Positions 12,515 through 15,880 of a stretch of 15,880 nucleotides of DNA are shown here, piece after piece. Both the position numbers and the translations under genes were made by a program. Origin of the DNA: CAYMUN01 sp964640775 (lineage in GTDB: Bacteria > Patescibacteriota > Saccharimonadia > Saccharimonadales > UBA4665); NCBI GenBank assembly GCA_964640775.1, contig CAZXIT010000019.1:1-15880 (forward strand), read 5' to 3'. Each line of letters opens with the position of its first letter. Position 1 is the stretch's first letter. A model generated the notes under the pieces. The model was not told the origin of the DNA, did no database searches, and saw only the letters and a program-made list of their open reading frames with translations.

Positions 12515-14173
12515 CTAAGTGCCGATCGGGATGGCAGTGCCGCCGACTTTGCTAGCAAAGAAGCTGTCGTGGGAGATGTAGATGACGGCGCCGTGGTACT
12601 TGGCCAGGGCGTCCTCTAGCTCTTCGATGCTGGGGAGGTCGAGGTGGTTGGTGGGCTCGTCGAGGACGAGCAGTAACGGCTGGCTTAAAAGCATGCGGAT
12701 CAGCTGAAATCTCGCTTTTTGGCCGCCGCTGAGGCGCTCGATAGGGGTATCGCCATCCGTTGCGGGGTTAAATAGATACTCGCTGAGCAGCTGCTTGACC
12801 TTTTGGTCGCTGACCGGCACGTCTTTGTCAAAGTGGGATTGCTCGATGGCCTCACGCAGTTTCATGGGCAGATATTTGGCGTCGATTTCCTGCTCGTAGA
12901 GACCGATATTGAGCTCCTTCTCCACGGCGATAGTGCCGCTGAGCTGTCTGGCTGGGGCTTCCTGGTGGGCGGCCTTGGCGATGATGGCGTTGACTAGCGT
13001 GGTTTTGCCCGCGCCATTCCTGCCGTGCAATCGGATACGCTCACCCTCGTGAAGAGAGATGTTAATATCCTCGAAGAGCGGCTTATCGCCATAGCCGAGG
13101 CTCAGGCCCCTTGCCTCGACGAGCAGTCTGGAGGAACGGCTACCGCTGGATTTGGTGGTCAGCTGGATGTTTTTGGCTTTGTACTGCTGGTAGGCAGCGG
13201 TGAGCTTGGGGTTGAGATCCTGGGCGCTCTCGCGGTCGATCCAAAACGATGGTTTTTCGGAGACTGACAGCTTGGCTAATTCGGCGGCAGCTTTGAGCTC
13301 CTGGGATTTAAATCGCTTGATGGTGCCCGGGTCGCGGGCCTTTTCTTTCATGCGGCGAAAGCGGATGACGTCGGCGGTGAGGTTTTGGACACGGCGCTGG
13401 ACGAGGTCGTATTCATTGACCTGGGAGGTAATCTGGCCCTTGTTGGTATTGAGGTACTGTCGGTAATTGCCTTTAAAACTATAGGCTCGGCCGTCCCGGA
13501 TCTCGACAATCTTGTCGACTTCACCTAGCACGTCGCGGTCGTGGGTGATGACAATCACTGCCTCATCAGTACTGGTAAACCATTTCAGGAAGGCCTGTTT
13601 GGCGACGTAGTCCATGTGGTTGGTCGGCTCGTCGATCAGCGCTAAGTGGCCGCGGGCCCGCTGGACTTTGATCAGCTCGACCATCCGTTTCTGACCGCCG
13701 CTGAGTTCCGACAATGGACCATCGAGCTTGGCTGGGTCGAGCTGATAGGCCTCAAAGGCCTGAGTCAGCTCGTCTTCGATCTGGAAATAGCCCAGGTGGT
13801 TGAAGCGTTCCAAGGCGTCGCTGTATGTTTGCATTTTACGGGTGTCGTCGCCCATATGCTCCGGATAGGTCTGCAGTATATGGTGCAATTTGGCGAACTC
13901 TGGCAGATCGCCCTGTATGTAGCTAAGCACCGATTTGGTCTCGTGGCCGTGGTGTTCCTGGCGGCTGGCGATCACCACCGTGCCCTTTTTGACGCTGACT
14001 TCGCCCTGAAAGTCTTTGTCGTCGCCGGTGACAAGGTGTAGCAGGGTCGACTTCCCGGTGCCGTTGCGGCCAATCAGGCCGACTTTTTCTCCCGGCTGGA
14101 CGTCAAATTTCAGCCCGGTATAGAGGACTTTGTCGCCGAATGATTTTTCGGATATGTCGATGGCTAGCAGCAT
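12515..14173 (-). CDS. ABC-F family ATPase (ribosome-associated translation factor)
   Basis: The 552-residue protein has two ABC ATPase domains and no membrane spans, the hallmark of ABC-F proteins that act at the ribosomal E site. Domain one has Walker A GRNGTGKS (35-42), signature LSGGQ (157-161) and DEPTNHMD (181-188, catalytic Glu182). The linker (about 240-345) is basic and helical, as in the P-site-reaching linker of the family. Domain two has GRNGAGKT (384-391), LSGGQ (481-485) and DEPTNHLD (505-512, Glu506). All ATPase motifs are intact. The ATG at 14173 comes 2 nt after the smpB stop, so translation is coupled. Which ABC-F subgroup (EttA, Uup, YbiT, YdiF or a resistance type) cannot be fixed here. 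Confidence 0.92.
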   Translation of the reverse strand: MLLAIDISEKSFGDKVLYTGLKFDVQPGEKVGLIGRNGTGKSTLLHLVTGDDKDFQGEVSVKKGTVVIASRQEHHGHETKSVLSYIQGDLPEFAKLHHILQTYPEHMGDDTRKMQTYSDALERFNHLGYFQIEDELTQAFEAYQLDPAKLDGPLSELSGGQKRMVELIKVQRARGHLALIDEPTNHMDYVAKQAFLKWFTSTDEAVIVITHDRDVLGEVDKIVEIRDGRAYSFKGNYRQYLNTNKGQITSQVNEYDLVQRRVQNLTADVIRFRRMKEKARDPGTIKRFKSQELKAAAELAKLSVSEKPSFWIDRESAQDLNPKLTAAYQQYKAKNIQLTTKSSGSRSSRLLVEARGLSLGYGDKPLFEDINISLHEGERIRLHGRNGAGKTTLVNAIIAKAAHQEAPARQLSGTIAVEKELNIGLYEQEIDAKYLPMKLREAIEQSHFDKDVPVSDQKVKQLLSEYLFNPATDGDTPIERLSGGQKARFQLIRMLLSQPLLLVLDEPTNHLDLPSIEELEDALAKYHGAVIYISHDSFFASKVGGTAIPIGT

Positions 14174-14175
14174 GG

Positions 14176-14643
14176 TTAGCGGGCCGACTTGAGTTCGGCA
14201 GCCACCCGGCGAGCGTCATCTTTGGCTTTTAGGGTGCGGCGCTTGTCGTAGAGTTTTTTACCGCGGCCGACTGAGATGCGCAGTTTGATAAAACGCCCGC
14301 CGGTCAGGATTTCCAGCGGTACGATGGTGTTGCCTTGCTTTTTTTTGTCCATCAAGGCGCTGATCTCCCGGCGCTTGGCCAGCACCTTGCGAGCTCGGGT
14401 CTGGTCCGATTCGTCTATGGGAATGCCGTTGGTTCCGGCGATAGTAGCGTTGATCAGAAACAGCTCCTCGCCCTTGACGGTGACGTAGGCGCCGCGCAGG
14501 TGGCCATGGCCCATGCGCAGGCTCTTGGTCTCGGCGCCACTCAGCTCCAAGCCCACCACCAAAGAATCGCCGAGCTCGTAATCGTGCCGGGCGCGGCGGT
14601 TGCTGATTTTTTTGGGCTGGCTAATTCGCTTCTTCTTGACCAT
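14176..14643 (-). CDS. smpB: SsrA-binding protein SmpB (trans-translation)
   Basis: SmpB binds tmRNA and takes it to ribosomes stalled on broken mRNA. The 155-residue protein begins with a basic tail, then NRRARHDYELGD (17-28), LVVGLELSGAETKSLRMGH (28-46), and in its second half IVPLEIL and the conserved GKKLYDKR (132-139) with a final basic helix that enters the mRNA channel. Family identity is clear. It heads an operon with the ABC-F gene. The ATG at 14643 has no Shine-Dalgarno site and lies 3 nt after the predicted transcription start. No tmRNA gene is seen in this window. Confidence 0.94.
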   Translation of the reverse strand: MVKKKRISQPKKISNRRARHDYELGDSLVVGLELSGAETKSLRMGHGHLRGAYVTVKGEELFLINATIAGTNGIPIDESDQTRARKVLAKRREISALMDKKKQGNTIVPLEILTGGRFIKLRISVGRGKKLYDKRRTLKAKDDARRVAAELKSAR

Positions 14644-14652
14644 AACCGTTTA

Positions 14653-14681
14653 ATTGTAGCTGACAGAGGCGCTTTTGACAA
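14653..14681 (-). promoter_or_regulatory. Promoter of the smpB-ABC-F operon
   Basis: TTGTCA (14681-14676) and TACAAT (14658-14653) are 17 bp apart on the minus strand, one of the best promoters in the window. Predicted +1 is 14646, a 3-nt leader before the smpB ATG. Confidence 0.7.
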
Positions 14682-14709
14682 TTAGCCTAAAATATAGGTT
14701 CGGCATTAT

Positions 14710-15801
14710 TTATCGGCTAAATTCGGCCTGAGCTATATGCATCAGACTGGGGTCGTGGAGGACTTGCTGGCGGTAGTACCAATATTCTGCGCCCCAGAGG
14801 TAGATCTCCGGCATGCCGGTGGCCCGGCCGTAGCCGAAGCGATCCTCTAGGCGGGAGGCGTTCAGCGACTTATTTTGTTCGGCCAGGCTGGTCTCGGTGA
14901 TGGTCTGGCCGCTCGGGGGCCAGGCTTCGGCCTGGAGCTCGCCAAGCACCATATCTCGGTGCAAAAATAGTTTTTGGCTGCCGGCGATGAAGCCGTAAAA
15001 CCAGCCTGGCTGCGGATACTCCAGATAGCGGTGGCTAAAATTGCCGTCCCAGACTCGTTTGTAGACCGAAATGCTAAATTCGTCCGGTGTCGGCTGGCCA
15101 AGTGGCATTCCCAGGGCATTGTTGCTGCGGCCAACAATAATGAGGTGCTGCGGATCGAGTTTTTTGATCAGGCTGTACTCGTCGACCAGGCGCTGGCGGC
15201 TAAAATCAGTACAAATGCCGAAGCCTTGCAGGAAATACTCGTTTTCCAGCTGGTATTTGTCCAAGCTCGGCGAAGTTTTATAGCGCTGTACGACGGCTTG
15301 CATGTATTTCTCGAGCTGCGGTGTCCACTGGCTAGCCGGCTCTTTAGCGGCCCAGTCGGGCATATGGCACTCCGGCCAGCGCGGCTGGCGCAGGCCGAGC
15401 GTCAGCACGATTTTGGCGTGCGCCGCTTCAGCCTTTTTAAACTGCCAGTCTAGCTGGCTGAAATCGTACTGCCCCGGCGTCCGTTCACTGTCGCTCCAGT
15501 AGCTGACCAGCCGGAGGTGCTTGACGCCGATAGTGAGCAGCGAATCAAGCGTTTTTTGGGGGTCTACACCCAGGCTGTCGGCGTAATCGGGGATAAAGCT
15601 GACGCCCAGCTGCTGTTTCCCGGGTGTCTGGGTATGGATATACCACTCCGCGATGCCGTACATCGTGCCAATGGCCAGGCCGATAAGCAGTACGAGCACC
15701 ACCGCCAGCTTATGCAGCCAGCTTTTGCGCCAGTAGCTTGCCGGCCGGAGAGCCAAGCGTTTTATCAAGCGCAGCGTATGCAATCGTGAGCGTTTTACCA
15801 T
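14710..15801 (-). CDS. Membrane-anchored clan GH-A-type glycosidase-like protein
   Basis: From the ATG at 15801 the product has 363 residues: a basic N-terminus, one membrane span at about 30-51, then an outward TIM-barrel-like domain. Clan GH-A features are visible: the strand-4 Asn-Glu pair in QLENEYFL (Asn187, Glu188, presumed acid/base) and a strand-7 Glu in VLGELQAEAWPP (Glu288, presumed nucleophile). LGVSF near residue 66 would be strand 1. Similarity to GH42/GH5-like beta-glycosidases is a general impression; I cannot assign a family or a sugar. In-frame upstream starts (ATG 15840, TTG 15852) overlap the divergent glycosyltransferase gene, so 15801 is preferred though not certain. A TATACT (15849-15844) could drive it with a leader of about 36 nt. 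Confidence 0.7.
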   Translation of the reverse strand: MVKRSRLHTLRLIKRLALRPASYWRKSWLHKLAVVLVLLIGLAIGTMYGIAEWYIHTQTPGKQQLGVSFIPDYADSLGVDPQKTLDSLLTIGVKHLRLVSYWSDSERTPGQYDFSQLDWQFKKAEAAHAKIVLTLGLRQPRWPECHMPDWAAKEPASQWTPQLEKYMQAVVQRYKTSPSLDKYQLENEYFLQGFGICTDFSRQRLVDEYSLIKKLDPQHLIIVGRSNNALGMPLGQPTPDEFSISVYKRVWDGNFSHRYLEYPQPGWFYGFIAGSQKLFLHRDMVLGELQAEAWPPSGQTITETSLAEQNKSLNASRLEDRFGYGRATGMPEIYLWGAEYWYYRQQVLHDPSLMHIAQAEFSR

Positions 15802-15820
15802 ATAATGAATAGACTTGCTT

Positions 15821-15880
15821 ATGAATGTCAGTATCGTCATCCCAGTATACAACGAAGCCGAGCACCTGGCGGCCTGCTTG
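15821..15880 (+). CDS. Family 2 glycosyltransferase, N-terminal fragment (runs off window)
   Basis: Only 20 codons are in the window. They read MNVSIVIPVYNEAEHLAACL, the textbook first strand and loop of a GT2 (GT-A fold) glycosyltransferase, where the nucleotide-sugar binding site begins at VIPVYNE. The frame is open to the end of the window. A TATAAT at 15801-15806 lies 14 nt upstream and would give an 8-nt leader without a Shine-Dalgarno site. It is divergent from the glycosidase-like gene, which suggests a shared role in surface glycan handling. Confidence 0.8.
   Translation, partial: MNVSIVIPVYNEAEHLAACL

Overview
The window looks like a stretch of chromosome from a small-genome bacterium of the Candidate Phyla Radiation, most likely Candidatus Saccharibacteria (TM7) or a relative (about 0.6 confidence). 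The grounds are indirect: short intergenic gaps, standard stop codon use including TGA, moderate GC, an Rpf/LysM wall-lytic protein, many small stand-alone proteins, and a high share of genes whose start codon sits at the predicted transcription start. There is no prophage, insertion sequence, CRISPR array or rRNA. The longest gap without a conventional gene is 223 bp.

Layout. (1) 1-376: an odd 80-residue Asp/Gly/His/Pro protein with its own promoter, strong ribosome binding site and hairpin terminator. (2) 377-1610, minus: a CrtO-like acyltransferase-family protein and a stand-alone GAF protein, each with its own leaderless promoter. (3) 1611-2517, plus: a strong promoter, a structured leader holding a possible 36-codon upstream ORF, then an exported LysM-Rpf transglycosylase. 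(4) 5911-2533, minus: a four-gene signalling operon of an eight-span membrane protein, a dCache-like/HAMP histidine kinase, a single-domain response regulator and a small membrane protein. (5) 9083-5973, minus: a nucleotidyltransferase-like protein with CCA-enzyme motifs, a ParB-fold protein, a double-domain VOC/PhnB protein and a DUF1905-YdeI protein, all singly transcribed. (6) 9147-10151, plus: an exported subtilisin-like protease. (7) 10445-10839, minus: two small membrane proteins and, ahead of them, a DUF2164 protein starting at 11087, then tRNA-Asn. (8) 11335-12504, plus: cyclopropane-fatty-acyl-phospholipid synthase. (9) 14643-12515, minus: smpB followed 2 nt later by an ABC-F ATPase. 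(10) 15801-14710, minus: a membrane-anchored GH-A-type glycosidase-like protein, divergent from a family 2 glycosyltransferase that runs off the window at 15821.

Functional themes are the cell surface (Rpf transglycosylase, exported protease, anchored glycosidase-like protein, glycosyltransferase, cyclopropane lipid synthesis, acyltransferase-like protein), signal sensing (kinase, receiver, GAF) and ribosome maintenance (SmpB, ABC-F, tRNA-Asn).

The most distinctive signal is architectural. At ten genes a -10 element, often the extended TGn form, lies 6-9 nt before the ATG, so the mRNA would have 0-3 nt of leader and no Shine-Dalgarno site. Genes with a real leader (74, 1834, 8503) or inside an operon (3162, 4965) have Shine-Dalgarno sequences instead. 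The same promoter geometry points to a short near-leaderless upstream ORF (1717-1827) that ends in the ribosome binding site of the Rpf gene.
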